Below are positions 1 through 10,554 of a stretch of DNA of 64,000 nucleotides, in pieces; positions within the stretch are counted from its first letter, which is position 1, and each line of letters begins with the position of its first letter. The notes below the pieces were generated by a model. It was not told the DNA's origin. It saw nothing but the letters and a program-made list of their open reading frames with translations, and did not search any database. The translations under genes were made by a program, and so were the position numbers. This stretch comes from Vesta saturnalis (Eukaryota; Arthropoda; Insecta; Coleoptera; Lampyridae), in the NCBI GenBank assembly GCA_036346205.1, contig JARFJB010001987.1, forward strand, positions 953,501-1,017,500, written 5' to 3'.

Positions 1-2203
1 TAACTGTGTTATTGATGAACGAAATCGATTGAAATTTCGTATTAAGATACTTCATACTTTTGCGAAAGTCATATAATTCAATTAATTGCAGAAGCACCAA
101 TAGTTTTCCTAAAAACGAGAGACGGATGTCGCTGCCCGCGCGGAATGAGCGCGTCTTGAAGCGTTGCCAGGTCTTTAACTGTGTTATTTATGAACGAAAT
201 CGATTGAAATTTCGTATTAAGATACTTCATACTTTTGCGAAAGTCATATAATTTAATTAATTGCAGAAGCACCAATAGTTTTTCTAAAAACGAGAAACGG
301 ATGTCGATGCCCGCGCATAATGAGCGCGCCTTGAATCGTCGCCAGGTCTCTAACTGTTTTATTTATGAACGAAATCGATTGAAATTTCGTATTAAAATAC
401 TTCATACTTTTGCGAAAGTCATATAATTTAATTAATTGCAGAAGCACCAATAGTTTTTCTAAAAACGAGAAACGGATGTCGATGCCCGCGCATAATGAGC
501 GCGCCTTGAATCGTCGCCAGGTCTCTAACTGTTTTATTTATGAACGAAATAGATTGAAATTTCGTATTAAAATACTCTACTTTTGCGAAAGTCATATAAT
601 TTAATTAATTGCAGAAGCACCAATAGTTTTCTAAAACGAGAAACGGATGTCGATGCCCGCGTATAATGAGCGCGCCTTGAATCGTCGCCAGGTCTCTAAC
701 TGTGTTATTTATGAACGAAATCGATTGAAATTTCGTATTAAGATACTTCATACTTTTGCGAAAGTCATATAATTTAATTAATTGCAGAAGCACCAATAGT
801 TTTTCTAAAAACGAGAAAGCCATGTCGCTGCCCGCGCGTAATGAGCGCGCCTTGAATCGTCGCCAGGTCTCTAACTGTGTTATTTATGAACGAAATCGAT
901 TGAAATTTCGTATTAAGATACTTCATACTTTTGCGAAAGTCATATAATTTAATTAATTGCAGAAGCACCAATAGTTTTCTAAAACGAGAAACGGATGTCG
1001 ATGCCCGCGCATAATGAGCGCGCTTGAATCGTCGCCAGGTCTCTAACTGTGTTATTTATGAACGAAATCGATTGAAATTTCGTATTAAATACTTCATACT
1101 TTTGCGAAAGTCATGATAATTTAATTAATTGCAGAAGCACCAATAGTTTTCCTAAAAACGAGAGACGGATGTCGCTGCCCGCGCATGAATGAGCGCGCTT
1201 GAACGTCGCCAGGTCTCTAACTGTGTTATTTATGAACGAAATCGATTGAAATTTCGTATTAAAATACTTCATACTTTTGCGAAAGTCATATAATTTAATT
1301 AATTGCAGAAGCACCAATAGTTTTTCTAAAAACGAGAAACGGATGTCGATGCCCGCGTATAATGAGCGCGCCTTGAATCGTCGCCAGGTCTCTAACTGTG
1401 TTACTTATGAACGAAATCGATTGAAATTTCGTATTAAGATACTTAATACTTTTGCGAAAGTCTGATAATTTAATTAATTGCAGAAGCACCAATAGTTTTC
1501 CTAAAAACGAGAGACGGATGTCGCTGCCCGCGCGGAATGAGCGCGTCTTGAAGCGTTGCCAGGTCTCTAACTGTGTTATTTATGAACGAAATCGATTGAA
1601 ATTTTGGATTAAAATATTTCAGACTTTTACAAAAGTCTGATAATTTATTAATTGCAGAAGCACCAATAGTTTTCCTAAAACGAGAGACCCATGTCGCTGC
1701 CCGCATGTAATGAGCGCGCCTTGAACCGTCGCCGGTCTCTAACTGTGTTATTTATGAACGAAATCGATTGAAATTTCGTATTAAAATACTTCATACTCTT
1801 GCGAAAGTCATATAATTTAATTAATTGCAGAAGCACCAATAGTTTTCTAAAACGAGAAACGGATGTCGATGCCGCGTATAATGAGCGCGCCTTGAATCGT
1901 CGCCAGGTCTCTAACTGTGTTACTTATGAACGAAATCGATTGAAATTTCGTATTAAGATACTTCATACTTTTGCGAAAGTCATATAATTTAATTAATTGC
2001 AGAAGCACCAATAGTTTTTCTAAAAACGAGAAACGGATGTCGATGCCGCGTATAATGAGCGCGCCTTGAATCGTCGCCAGGTCTCTAACTGTTTTATTTA
2101 TGAACGAAATCGATTGAAATTTCGTATTAAAATACTTCATACTTTTGCGAAAGTCATATAATTTAATTAATTGCAGAAGCACCAATAGTTTGTCTAAAAA
2201 CGG
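1..2203. repeat. 175-bp tandem satellite array (about 12.6 copies)
   Basis: The start of each monomer (taactgt.ttatt) recurs at 1, 176, 351, 526, 697, 872, 1044, 1218, 1393, 1568, 1740, 1912 and 2086, giving periods of 171-175 bp. Each monomer has an AT-rich part with a short inverted repeat (cgaaat...atttcg) and a GC-rich core with a gcgcg-type palindrome. Several monomer types alternate: one with gatgcccgcgcataatg, one with gctgcccgcgcggaatg (near 130 and 1525), one with gccatgtcgctg (near 820). The array runs off the left edge and ends in a partial copy near 2203. Short open frames in every copy are a by-product of the repeat. It is satellite-like, possibly pericentromeric. Confidence 0.97.
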
Positions 2204-2993
2204 GGCATGTATGTGGATGGTCCGCTAGGGATGTAAGTACGGTTTTTCCCAAGCTATAACTTTTATATTACTTTATTAAAATGGTTTATACTTTATTATA
2301 AGAGGTCCTGTGCTATATACATTACATGGTTGCTATTACAATTACTTTACCTCCATAGCGTTGAAATTATTAATAAAAAACATTCAATGTAATTCTATAT
2401 AGCACGTTTCGTTATACGCATACTGGTGGATGACGTCACTCCGTCGCTCAGATGGCCGTCGCTATCTTCACACACGTCGTATTTCATAGACGATCTTTGG
2501 TCATTCGATAAAATATGTCAATACAATTTAATCGTATCAGTAAAACCTAGTTTATGAACCATTTAAAATTTAAGATTTAATATTTTTAATTAGCGGTTTA
2601 TGCAACATTCCATATTTAATAATTGTTATGTATTGTTGGTGTTATTATTTATTCATTGTTGTTAATTAGGAGTCGATTAAATAAGGCTAGTTCTTTTATT
2701 TGATCATACTATAAATCTAGTAACCAAATACACGTACATTCTTATTTCAATTTTGAACTGTCAAGAGTTATCAAACTTTTGATTTTGAAGGATTTAACCA
2801 CAAACTACCCACTTTAGTTTGTGGATCTAACAATCGAAGTCTACATTTTTATAGAGAACACAGCCATTGGGCTGAGCAGAGCTATAAAACATAGAAAAAT
2901 AACTCATGGTTTAAAATATTTTAGATACCCAATGGTAAATATGAATCATGATGGAACCCGTCAGAATTGTTACTATTTTATTTAGAACTAGAC
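2204..2993. other. AT-rich sequence without recognisable genes
   Basis: No coding potential or recognisable repeat was seen between the satellite edge and the hAT-like insertion. There is a small GC-rich patch near 2425-2480. Confidence 0.6.
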
Positions 2994-3360
2994 ATAGGAT
3001 TAGTATAGTAAAATAGCCGGTTATTTATTTAAATGACCAAACAGATTGATAGATATCAGGTTACTTTAACGGTTATTTATGGATAATTAAAGAAATTATT
3101 AAATTTGGATTGCTTATTTTTTTCCAATTCCAACGATACCAAATATGTACATATATATCCACAGAACAAATCAAAATTACTCTTGACAATATTTTGACTA
3201 TTGTTCTTTATTACTATTAACACAACTTAAAACTTTTATTATTTATTTCTAAAAACAAAAAGTTGTTTATTACATATTGTATACACATTATTACATAAAT
3301 AAATCAAAAACAATGTTCAGTGAATGAGCCATTAATTCTTCTGGTCCTCGTATATTACTT

Positions 3361-4014
3361 TTAGATCTTGAAGAAAACTGTGAGCATTGCACTAGTTACA
3401 TTATCAGTTCCAATACCAATACTTTCAGTTTCGGTGTCGTCATGAAAGAATTTTTTCCAATACGGATCCTCAAAGGTGCGGAATGAAATGCAACTTGAAT
3501 AAAGTGCTTGTGCCAATAAAATGTGCAATTTGTCTTTCTCCAATGGTTGTCCACTAATCATAAAACATAAAGGATTAGGATGAGGTGAACTTCTTGCTAC
3601 CTATAATCAGTAAACTTTTAATTGTATGATTCTTTTATGTATGACGAATAATAACTTACATGTACATGTATGTCATTCAATGAATTAATAGCCGAGTAAG
3701 TAGGTATCTAAAACGTAAAAATAAATTGAAATTGTGATTATGAAATGAAATTTCTTACGCCTACTACAGAAGTTTCAGATATAGACGATATCGTTGATAA
3801 AGATGTAGTTCTGTCTTTCTTTAGTCACATCTGTTTTTGTTTTAAATAATTTAATATGATCTGGGCATTTACGACACTTATTTAGCAAATGTTTCTTCAT
3901 TCTTGCGGGATTGGTAATATAGCAGTCACCACAAAACTTGCATTTTCCTTTCTTATACTTTCCATTTTTAACAATACTATAATATTTCCATATAAGCCCC
4001 TCTCGTTTTGGCAT
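3361..4014 (-). pseudogene. hAT transposase N-terminus (BED zinc finger), broken
   Basis: The first frame (4014 down to 3775) begins MPKREGLIWKYYSIV and carries a BED-type zinc finger, CKFCGDC...KKHLLNKC (Cys-x2-Cys...His-x4-Cys), which binds transposon ends in hAT proteins. It stops at a tga near 3775. A frame one base over would run on to a GTAAGA donor near 3755. After an acceptor near 3600 a second block reads KDKLHILLAQALYSSCISF, then FEDPYWKKFF, the typical segment preceding the hAT catalytic domain. That domain itself is missing and the tail after FFHDD is unrelated. A domesticated BED gene is the alternative, but the stop, the truncation and the flanking duplication favour a dead transposon. 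Confidence 0.7.
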
Positions 4015-4193
4015 ACTAATTATTATTTAAACTAAATGGTGAATTATAATATCCAATAGAAAACATGCAATGCTAAATTGCCAAAGTATAAACCTTTGAT
4101 TATGTATATACATAATCAAATGTATAAATAAACACACAAAGAAAATATAGGATGTGGTTCCACAAAATAGCCGCCGATAATATATATAAATGA

Positions 4194-4235
4194 CTTGGTT
4201 ATATATCCGGTTATTTAACCGGATATTTAACCAAG
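4194..4235. repeat. 42-bp near-perfect palindrome (subterminal hAT repeat)
   Basis: The arms around cttggttatatatccgg and ccggatatttaaccaag pair at 19 of 21 positions. The palindrome sits about 25 bp inside the right end of the hAT-like element, and the ccggttattt motif recurs near its left end (3018). Subterminal repeats of this kind are transposase-binding sites in hAT elements; that role here is inferred. Confidence 0.6.
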
Positions 4236-4267
4236 ATATTTATCTACTTCCAACACTATATAGGATT

Positions 4268-5159
4268 TGGTCATGTTTTACTGGGGAAGAAGCCATTCTC
4301 TTACAAACAGCATTTTATTAAACTTTTAACTCTAGCTTGATATATTGCTTATATTTCACTTCTATATTTTTAGTGTAGAATATTTTTTCTTTAACAAAAA
4401 ATATTTTCATACTGATGGCTGTTGAGTTCACAATACCTTTGTCAGAAAAAATCACAACTGGTTCTAAACACAAGTTAAACATATATCAGTTAACACTTTA
4501 TTTGGTAAAAAATGGTGTAACAATTTATATGTAACTAAATTTGCAAGCTTTCAGACACTCTATCCTTCGACAGGCATAATGTGAAAGTGACAAATATTGA
4601 TAAGTAACATCAAATATTAATACTAAAGAAATAAAATTATATCACTGTTGTAGACAGTGTTTGTTTGTCTCGATTGAAATGACTTTTTAATTTGTTGAAT
4701 CTGTTATTTATGAAGACCTTTTCAGGAATGGTTTATCTCATGTTGTAGTTTACCTGAATGACAAACCTTTGTGGTATGATTGTACAAAATTCGTATCATA
4801 CTAAACTTTTGTGCTGGATGATGGTGTAATGAAGCATTAGTATGATGATCTGTATGAGTTGACTTACAGTATACGGAATGTGTTACGCTTCAATCTGGTT
4901 TTCTTTCAATTAGAACATCAAGGAATAGAAGACAACCATCTTTTTCTATTGTCAATTTAACGTTTGTAGGTATGTTGATTGTTAAATGGTTCAGGAATCT
5001 TAAGTTTAAAACATGGTATTGTTAAATAGAGTGTAAATTGAGTTTATGGATAATTAAATGCAACTGTACAAAGCACCCTACACCGTAAGGTTAAAGGGAT
5101 AAGATTATATAATCAACTGTTTATATTAAAATTAACTTTTAAAGTACATTACAGTAAAA
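4268..5159. other. AT-rich intergenic sequence
   Basis: No open frame of note, RNA gene or tandem repeat was recognised in this stretch. Confidence 0.5.
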
Positions 5160-5245
5160 GATTAACTCAAGTGGGACTTGAACCTACGACCTCCTCTTAG
5201 CTAGAGTGGGGCTCCCCAACTGAGCTGTCAAGGAGGCAAGTCACA
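5160..5245 (-). repeat. tRNA-derived SINE head
   Basis: Read on the minus strand, the segment has a pol III box A-like AGCTCAGTTGGGGAGC and a box B-like GTAGGTTCAAGTCCCAC with a tRNA-like T arm (4 of 5 stem pairs). The 3' side does not pair as an acceptor stem and runs into AT-rich sequence, so it is not a functional tRNA. The phrase taactgt.tttatattaaa near 5118 recurs near 5480, suggesting a second copy of its tail. Confidence 0.55.
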
Positions 5246-5592
5246 ATTGCTTCAAACTTAAACTGTATGCACTTCCCTAGTTATGATATATTACAATTTG
5301 TATACACAATGAAGGATCACAGTCAACTTTTGTGTATGTCATGTGAGCCTGCAATTCGCTAAGGTTCCGCACATGACAACACGTGACATTGTTAATTTTT
5401 ATTTGCTATAAGCAGTACTAATAGATAACTATACAAATCATATTTAGTGGACGAACACAAGTTCAACATAATAATAATAATTAACTGTATTTATATTAAA
5501 GTTAACTTTTCAACCCAAGGGTTATAGCCTTGTCCCGAGGGACATTGTAAAACCTTAATCGAGGTGGATTGGTTTTTTATCTTCCGTATTGA

Positions 5593-5912
5593 CAACCGAG
5601 GTAGTAGCGTAGTGGTGACACGACCTGATTAGCATTTGGAATGTAATGGATTCGTTTCCCGTTACCGTCTACCTTGTATGAGGTTTTTCAGGAGGTTTTC
5701 TTTATACAGATATAACGGCATGATAACATTCGCACATCATGTGTGGCTGTTTAGGCGAATGCCGGGGTAGTAACTTCCCCTTAGAACACTAACTCTGTTC
5801 CTTCGGACTTTATCTTGACCACACCTATCCTTAATCACATACTTAATGTACATGTGTTGGGAATCCATTACTGTGGCTTAAGGAGCTTGGAAAGCTTAAG
5901 CCACCCATTTTA
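5593..5912 (+). mobile_element. tRNA-derived SINE, copy 1
   Basis: It starts with a tRNA-like head (gtagtagcgtagtggt as box A; ggattcgtttccc as a decayed box B), followed by a body shared with the copies at 14246-14577, 23471-23815 and 46430-46700: ccttgtatgaggttttt, aggcgaatgc.ggggtag and ctgtggctta..gagcttgg. The end is replaced by another copy's body at about 5912. This defines a SINE family of about 330 bp. Confidence 0.75.
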
Positions 5913-6178
5913 TACATGTAGCGTCATGGTCACTGCGTATATGCACACCATGTGCGGCTACTTAGGCGAATGCTGGGGTAGTATTTCCCCCCTTAGAACC
6001 ATAACTCCGTTCCTTCCGATCCTATCCTGACCACATCCATCCTTAATCCCACCATGCATACATACGTAATGTATGTATGTATGTATGCTGGGTATCTATG
6101 ATTATGGCTGAAGGAACTTAGAAAGCATGAGCAGCCCGCCCTCCTCCTTGGGGAGGGAATGAAGTACATGGCCTTTTC
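5913..6178 (+). mobile_element. tRNA-derived SINE, copy 2 (headless, fused to copy 1)
   Basis: The body starts inside the family consensus (tacatgtagcgtcatggtcac) directly after copy 1, and reaches the family 3' end (cagcccgccctcc, then gggagggaatgaa). The head-to-tail fusion suggests a dimeric insertion or insertion of one SINE into another. Confidence 0.7.
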
Positions 6179-6199
6179 CGTATTTACAAATTGTATAAC

Positions 6200-6412
6200 T
6201 TTTGCTGTGTTTTGCTTCTTCCACTACCTTTCTCCATTCCTTTCTACTTAAACATCTTTTTCACCAGTTTTCTATCTCCATTTGTCTTAGGTCCCCACTT
6301 ACTCCTTCCCACCAGCTGCTTTTTGGTCTTCCTCCGTATCTACTCTGGTCCGGATTCCATTCTGTTATTTTCCTTATGGCTCTCGTCGTATAATGTGAAA
6401 AGTCATCTTTAA
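6200..6412 (-). pseudogene. Non-LTR retrotransposon C-terminal tail (remnant)
   Basis: The minus-strand frame reads RKITEWNPDQSRYGGRPKSS, then WWEGVSGDLRQMEIENW, and after a stop continues SRKEWRKVVEEAKH. The pattern R-x-G-R-P-x-x-S-W-W-E-G-V-x-x-D-L is the C-terminal signature of many animal non-LTR reverse transcriptases. Only about 70 codons remain. It directly abuts a Copia fragment in the same frame, so the 104-codon open frame across 6261-6575 is a fusion of two unrelated TE pieces, not one gene. Confidence 0.65.
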
Positions 6413-6575
6413 GTAGTAAAAAATACTTTGAGCCTCCAAGAGATGTTTCCCCAATTGGTCTACATAAATATGTGTGAATCAATTCACCTGGAGCTTTCGT
6501 TTTTGTAATGATTGTTGTGTGTGGTTTTTTACATTGTTTTCCTTCAATGCATGCAACAGAGAAATGATTTTTCAA
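6413..6575 (-). pseudogene. Copia-type integrase fragment
   Basis: The frame on the minus strand contains CIEGKQCKKPH, then APGELIHTYLCRPI and SLGGSKYFLLLKDDFSHYT. This corresponds to the end of the zinc-binding pre-integrase region and the start of the integrase core of Ty1/Copia polyproteins, where the conserved text is a Lys-Pro-Leu-Glu-Leu-(Ile/Val)-His-(Thr/Ser)-Asp block followed by a (Phe/Leu)-x-Asp-Asp-(Tyr/Phe)-Ser block. The Asp of the first block is Tyr here. No LTRs were seen nearby. Confidence 0.7.
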
Positions 6576-6996
6576 ACATTTAGTAGGTTTTCTCGAAAAC
6601 GGCTTATTTTAGAGAAATGTAACAAGTAAACCTTTTTTGCGTAATTTTAAGCGCCCTTTTATTTTTTGAAACTGTACACAACAAAAACTGAAAAACCAAA
6701 AACTTATAGGTTATTAAGTAGATGGAAAGGTTGAGTTCATCCCCTTAGCAATGAGCGACAAATGTCAACTTTTGAACGATAATACAAAAGATCACAAGTA
6801 AGAAGTGTACCAAATTTTAAGACAACCGGATTACCAATAAAAAAGTTATTACAAAAAAATTATTGTTTAATTCTAACTTTGACGCCCTGTAGATCCGTTA
6901 TTTTTGAGTTTTCGAAAAAGTGTTATAGGAACTTGTCACACTCATTTTTCGTGTAGAATCAGCATCTAAATGTTTTGCGCATCTTTTCCGGACACC

Positions 6997-6999
<3 letters not shown>
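6576..6999. repeat. Probable mariner-type element end
   Basis: There is no coding sequence. The segment ends in ttccggacaccctgta directly against a (TA)n tract. That is the same ACAGGGTGT-type terminus (read inward) seen on the mariner-type elements at 41610-43709 and near 41515. Only one end was found, so the boundary at 6576 is arbitrary. Confidence 0.4.

Positions 7000-7086
<87 letters not shown>
7000..7086. repeat. (TA)n microsatellite
   Basis: About 43 uninterrupted TA units, directly after a mariner-like terminus. Confidence 0.98.
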
Positions 7087-7091
<5 letters not shown>

Positions 7092-7214
7092 CTATAACTT
7101 TTGTGCCACGATGTTTTGTCATTTTGGGCTTGATAGAAAGGCATACTTTATTGAAGTCGCTAGAAGTAACCCTTTCCAAGAAAAACGTCTCTGAAGCTGA
7201 TAACGCATGTAAAT

Positions 7215-7806
7215 TGTCAAAGTGAGTCGAAAGCTACTACAAGGTATTGCCATTTTTTTTTAAGAATTTGGCAAACTTAAAAGATTGTCGCGTACGAAGT
7301 TATGCAAGGCACAGCAAGTCTTCTTGACAGAAATAGCCATTTTAACATTCAGGTTAAGAGGTCTGTGAAAAACTCTCCATTTATTTGATAAAATCCCGAG
7401 GGAGCATTCTACATATCGCTTTAGTCTACGGAGCCTCTAGTTAGATTTGTGAAAATTCCAAATGGTTCGTTACCAATAAATACGTACGTCCGTGGCATTA
7501 GCTGTCCGACACCTTTTCAGGAGGGGGTAGGTTTAAAGTGCCTTCTTCCAGTTTTCTCCCGAAATTCAAGCAGCTTAACACCGTTGGATCACTTTCCCTA
7601 CCAAAAAAACCAACATCAATGTACAAAAACCTATAATTGCTGTCGCACACTGCTCGGAGCTCAACAGAAAAGTAGCTCTTGTAATTGGAATACAAGGAAC
7701 CAAAGTGAGCAGGATTAATCAACCTTACTTGCTTGTCGTCAATGGGTCTAACGCAGTGAGTAACATTGCTCCTCGCCAAGAAACCATGTTCGCGACACCT
7801 CTCCAT
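7215..7806 (-). pseudogene. PIF/Harbinger (HARBI1-like) transposase, broken
   Basis: Reading from 7806 downward, the first frame has PIDDKQVRLINPAHFGSLYS, then YFSVELRAVCDSNYRFLYI, DVGFFGRESD and GTLNLPPPEK. These are the HARBI1/ALP1 DDE_Tnp_4 blocks with the first two catalytic aspartates (PIDD; IDVG). After a frameshift near 7500 come TYVFIGNEPFGIF (the third-acid block, with Asn for Asp before the Glu) and, in another frame, SNKWRVFHRPL and CCALHNFVRDN, the C-terminus. At least two frame breaks make it a pseudogene. Harbinger elements normally also encode a Myb/SANT or MADF partner; none was recognised. Confidence 0.8.
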
Positions 7807-7925
7807 ATAGTTTGATCACAGTCCAGCGATAAAAATATGACGTCATTAATTGTTACCCAAATTACATGGCACATCGATTTTATAAATAAACTGATAGTTT
7901 TAATTCCCATTCTACAGCTTACAAC

Positions 7926-8042
7926 ATGGCAGAAGATTCTCAGCGTGATGATGAAGACGGTGATCAAAATATTCAAAATGAAGCAGAACACGAAGTAGAA
8001 ACAGCAATCATAAATTGGGAATGGAATAATTTCAACCCTTAA
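7926..8042 (+). CDS. Small acidic 38-codon open frame, unknown
   Basis: ATG at 7926 opens MAEDSQRDDEDGDQNIQNEA and ends WEWNNFNP-stop. The composition is strongly acidic and coding-like, and it points away from the Harbinger transposase on the other strand. It could be a first exon or the remnant of the second Harbinger ORF, which is often divergent. There is no family match by eye, and it may be chance. Confidence 0.25.
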   Translation: MAEDSQRDDEDGDQNIQNEAEHEVETAIINWEWNNFNP

Positions 8043-8904
8043 ATTGACGATGAAGTTATTAAAAGTGGGATATGTACTTGATTTATACAAGTTAACGAAT
8101 TGTATTTTAAAGTTTAAATTAGCTAAGTGCATAAAGAAAGAAGTATTCCAGAGTTTAAATAAACCACGGCAAACCCTAAATACGTAACGTATCAAATACT
8201 TAAAAAAGTACTACCAGAATTTGATTTTGGCTTTGCAATTAACTGTTGATCTATTTGAAGTGACGATGGATTCTTAGGCTGTTAACATTTCCCTCTAAAA
8301 GAAAAATAAAAATAATAAACAACAGCCTATTTTTGAAAATAGCAATATGTATGGAAACTCTAAATATTCATCTTTATGTAAATTAAATGCCTTGGTAGAT
8401 ACATTTTGTAATGTACATTTACTGTACATAATCGTTAGTGCATCACTTTTATTTAAATTAGAAATGTTTCATTACAGTACTGATCTTATTGTCACTGCCA
8501 TCATTTCCTAGGGCTGAAAACATAGTACGTACTTGGACGAGTTGTGGTCTGGACACAAGTGTGTGTCTCAATTTAACACTTAGTTCATCATCATTTTTCT
8601 TCATGGTTCCTCAACTCTTCACAAAGAGTGTAGAAAGCGCTCCTCAAATGTCGCATAGCGTTGATTAGGTGAACTGACCACCTCCTCCTATTTCGACGTT
8701 CCATTAACATTAAAAATGCATAAACAAAGCACGAGTCCATCATGACAACTTGAGTAGCCCAAGCCAACTGGTTGAACTTTCACAAGCGGCCAGTAGGCTA
8801 GGCGTCCAAGTGGCCTGTCGGTGCTATCCGCCGGACAGACGTCATTTGGCGCTGAATAGGCGCTTGAGGAACGTAAGCCTCAGATGTTACAAGTGCTCAT
8901 GGTA
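8043..8904. other. Intergenic; no gene recognised
   Basis: AT-rich to about 8510, then a more GC-balanced stretch (8510-8900) of unknown origin. An open frame begins at 8750 and runs in phase into the Penelope fragment, but its first 50 codons resemble nothing I recognise. Confidence 0.4.
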
Positions 8905-9326
8905 CTCAATGTCAAGTAACACCAAAACTTTAAGTAACTTATACACTAAAATTATACCTCACTTAACAACTTTAGAAAATTCAACTGTGGTTTATTCTAT
9001 CCCATGTAAGGACTGCTTTAAGGTGTACATAGGGCAAACATCTAGAAATTTATCAGGGAGAATCACATCCCATAAAAGTGACTACAAAAGAAAAATTACT
9101 TCATGTAGCTTAGTTGAGCATCTGATCCAACAAGACCATGAAATGAATTTTAACAAAGTTACTATATCATGTAAAGAAAATATTTTAACCAAACGTCGTG
9201 AAATGATCTGCGTTAATTAAAACAGCACTACTCTCAATAAGAAATCAGATATTAATAAACTCAACAGTATTTATAATATCACATTATGGTACAAACACAA
9301 TTTTAATCAAATTTCAACTAATAATT
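8905..9326 (+). pseudogene. Penelope-like retroelement GIY-YIG endonuclease end
   Basis: The frame reads TVVYSIPCKDC, then KVYIGQTSRNLSGRITSHKS, VEHLIQQDHEMNF and TKRREMICVN before a stop at about 9218. Beyond the stop it continues NSTTLNKKSDINKLNSIYN. The V-Y-x-I-P-C...(V/I)-Y-I-G-Q-T-x-R-x-L-x-x-R block with downstream H...H-x-F/N-F is the GIY-YIG nuclease of Penelope-like elements, which nicks target DNA for insertion. The reverse transcriptase part is absent: a 5'-truncated copy with one stop. Confidence 0.8.
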
Positions 9327-9502
9327 AAAATTATTTTTTTTTCTCTAAAACGTGGTAAGTAAGCGTTTATTTAACATTGTCCATCTTTCTAGTAATTTTA
9401 TTTTTCCTTTTGTTATTTCTCATAATACTTAGCGTTATTATCTAATGTTTTTAATATGTAACCATCCATACATTCTGTCACATTTGATTTAGTTTATATT
9501 AC

Positions 9503-9826
9503 GTGTGAGTGAGTGAGTGACTGAGTGAGTGAGTGGGTGGGTGAGAAAATCAGTGAGTGAGTGAGTGAGTGAGTGAGTGAGTGAGTGAGTGAGTGAGTGA
9601 GTGAGTGAGTGAGTGAGTGAGTGAGTGAGTGAGTGAGTGAGTGAGTGAGTGGTGAGTGATGAGTGGTGAGTGGTGAGTGTGAGTGGTGAGTGGTGGGTAC
9701 TGAGTTGTGAGTGAGTGAGTGAGTCAGTGAGTGTGTGTGTGGGTGCGTGTGCGTCCGCGTGCAGGTGCGCGGGTGCGTTTGTGTGTGTGTGTGTGTGTGT
9801 GTGCGTGCGTGTGTGGTTGGCCAATA
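9503..9826. repeat. (GTGA)n / (GT)n compound microsatellite
   Basis: Long runs of gtgagtga from about 9503 to 9650, degenerating to gtgagtggtgagt, then (GT)n with gcgt interruptions to 9826. The long HTHTH/LTHS open frames on the minus strand here are repeat artefacts. Confidence 0.97.
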
Positions 9827-10034
9827 TGACCGCACAATTATTTCCTAATTTGCATGCTTTAGACAAATCTCTAAACATTCATATTAACCGCTAGTTAATA
9901 TTCCAAGAAGTAAAATAGTTTCCAGTAATGATATTTTCCATAACTAACCGCTTCCTAGAAGTTTTGAAAAATTACTAAGTATAAATACTCGTACACATTG
10001 AATCAACAACTTTAATTAGGTGCTTTACGTTCAA

Positions 10035-10509
10035 GATGTCGAAATATCTTACTGAAACCGAACTGCAATATAAAACTGATAATTTAAATTTGTACGATTC
10101 CGACGGTTATAATCGTAGTGATAATAGAGTAGTGTCATCAGAGGAAGGGTAAATACTACGTTTGTAATATGCATTGTCGAGCACCAGTAGTGATGGTGAC
10201 GAAGATGGGCATTTATCCAGTTTTAGAGGAACATCAAACATTAGTGTAGAATATGATGCACCTGACGGTACTAAATGGAGAATCCTAAGTGTTTTGAATA
10301 ACGGTTGTGGACGTATATCTCGTCATAACACACCCAGAGAAGAAGCTGGTCCAACCGGATATGCTGAACGAAACGTTGACAATACTTGTGCAAGTTCTTG
10401 GAGGCTTTTTATTGACAATTCCATGTTGCATAATCTTAGGAAGTGTACTGAAGTTGAAGCAAATAGACAATTGGGGGTATTCCATGGACAACTTCTTTGG
10501 AAGAATTAG
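10035..10509 (+). pseudogene. piggyBac transposase N-terminal fragment
   Basis: It opens with an ATG at 10035 (MSKYLTETELQYKT) and meets a stop near 10150. It resumes in the frame of DGTKWRILSV, then RISRHNTPREEAGPTGYAE, SSWRLFIDNSMLHNLRKCTE and VEANRQLGVF. The block E-x-A-G-P-T-x-Y-A-x-R followed by a Leu-Phe-Ile-Asp...His-(Ile/Leu)-x-Lys-Cys-Thr-Glu-x-Glu-Ala is the conserved start of piggyBac-family (DDE_Tnp_1_7) transposases. The catalytic region and the C-terminal cysteine domain are missing. It directly abuts a pogo fragment. Confidence 0.8.
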
Positions 10510-10554
10510 ACGCGTTTATAACAACTTTCCAGTAGATCAATTGTAAAACAAAAC

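Larger units (their letters stand above)
2994..4267 (-). mobile_element. Decayed hAT-type transposon with 8-bp target duplication
   Basis: The octamer ATAGGATT lies at 2994-3001 and again at 4260-4267, and hAT elements duplicate 8 bp on insertion. The right end, read on the minus strand, begins TAGTGTTGGAAGTAG, which resembles hAT termini; the left end begins TAGTATAGT, so only the first four bases clearly match. Between them lies a minus-strand BED-finger/hAT transposase remnant. The element is about 1.26 kb, far shorter than an autonomous hAT (2.5-5 kb), so the catalytic part is deleted. The exact edges are uncertain by one base. Confidence 0.6.

Noticed and set aside
270..310. CENP-B-box-like aaaacgagaaacgga in satellite monomers
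   Set aside because: The spacing between the conserved halves is one base short and the first TTCG half is AACG; not a credible match.
1..2185. Overlapping 62-112-codon open frames on both strands
   Set aside because: They recur in every satellite monomer and simply reflect the repeat's frame-preserving period; no domain.
5160..5245. Functional tRNA gene
   Set aside because: The T arm is fair but there is no matching acceptor stem and the sequence continues as a SINE-like body.
5815..6030. 71-codon plus-strand frame
   Set aside because: Lies wholly within SINE copies 1 and 2.
6191..6412. Plus-strand 63- and 73-codon hydrophobic frames
   Set aside because: Antisense shadow of the non-LTR C-terminal remnant.
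7449..7718. 89-codon plus-strand frame
   Set aside because: Antisense shadow of the Harbinger transposase.
9489..9878. Thr/His-rich frames of 113-129 codons
   Set aside because: Translation of (GTGA)n/(GT)n microsatellite.
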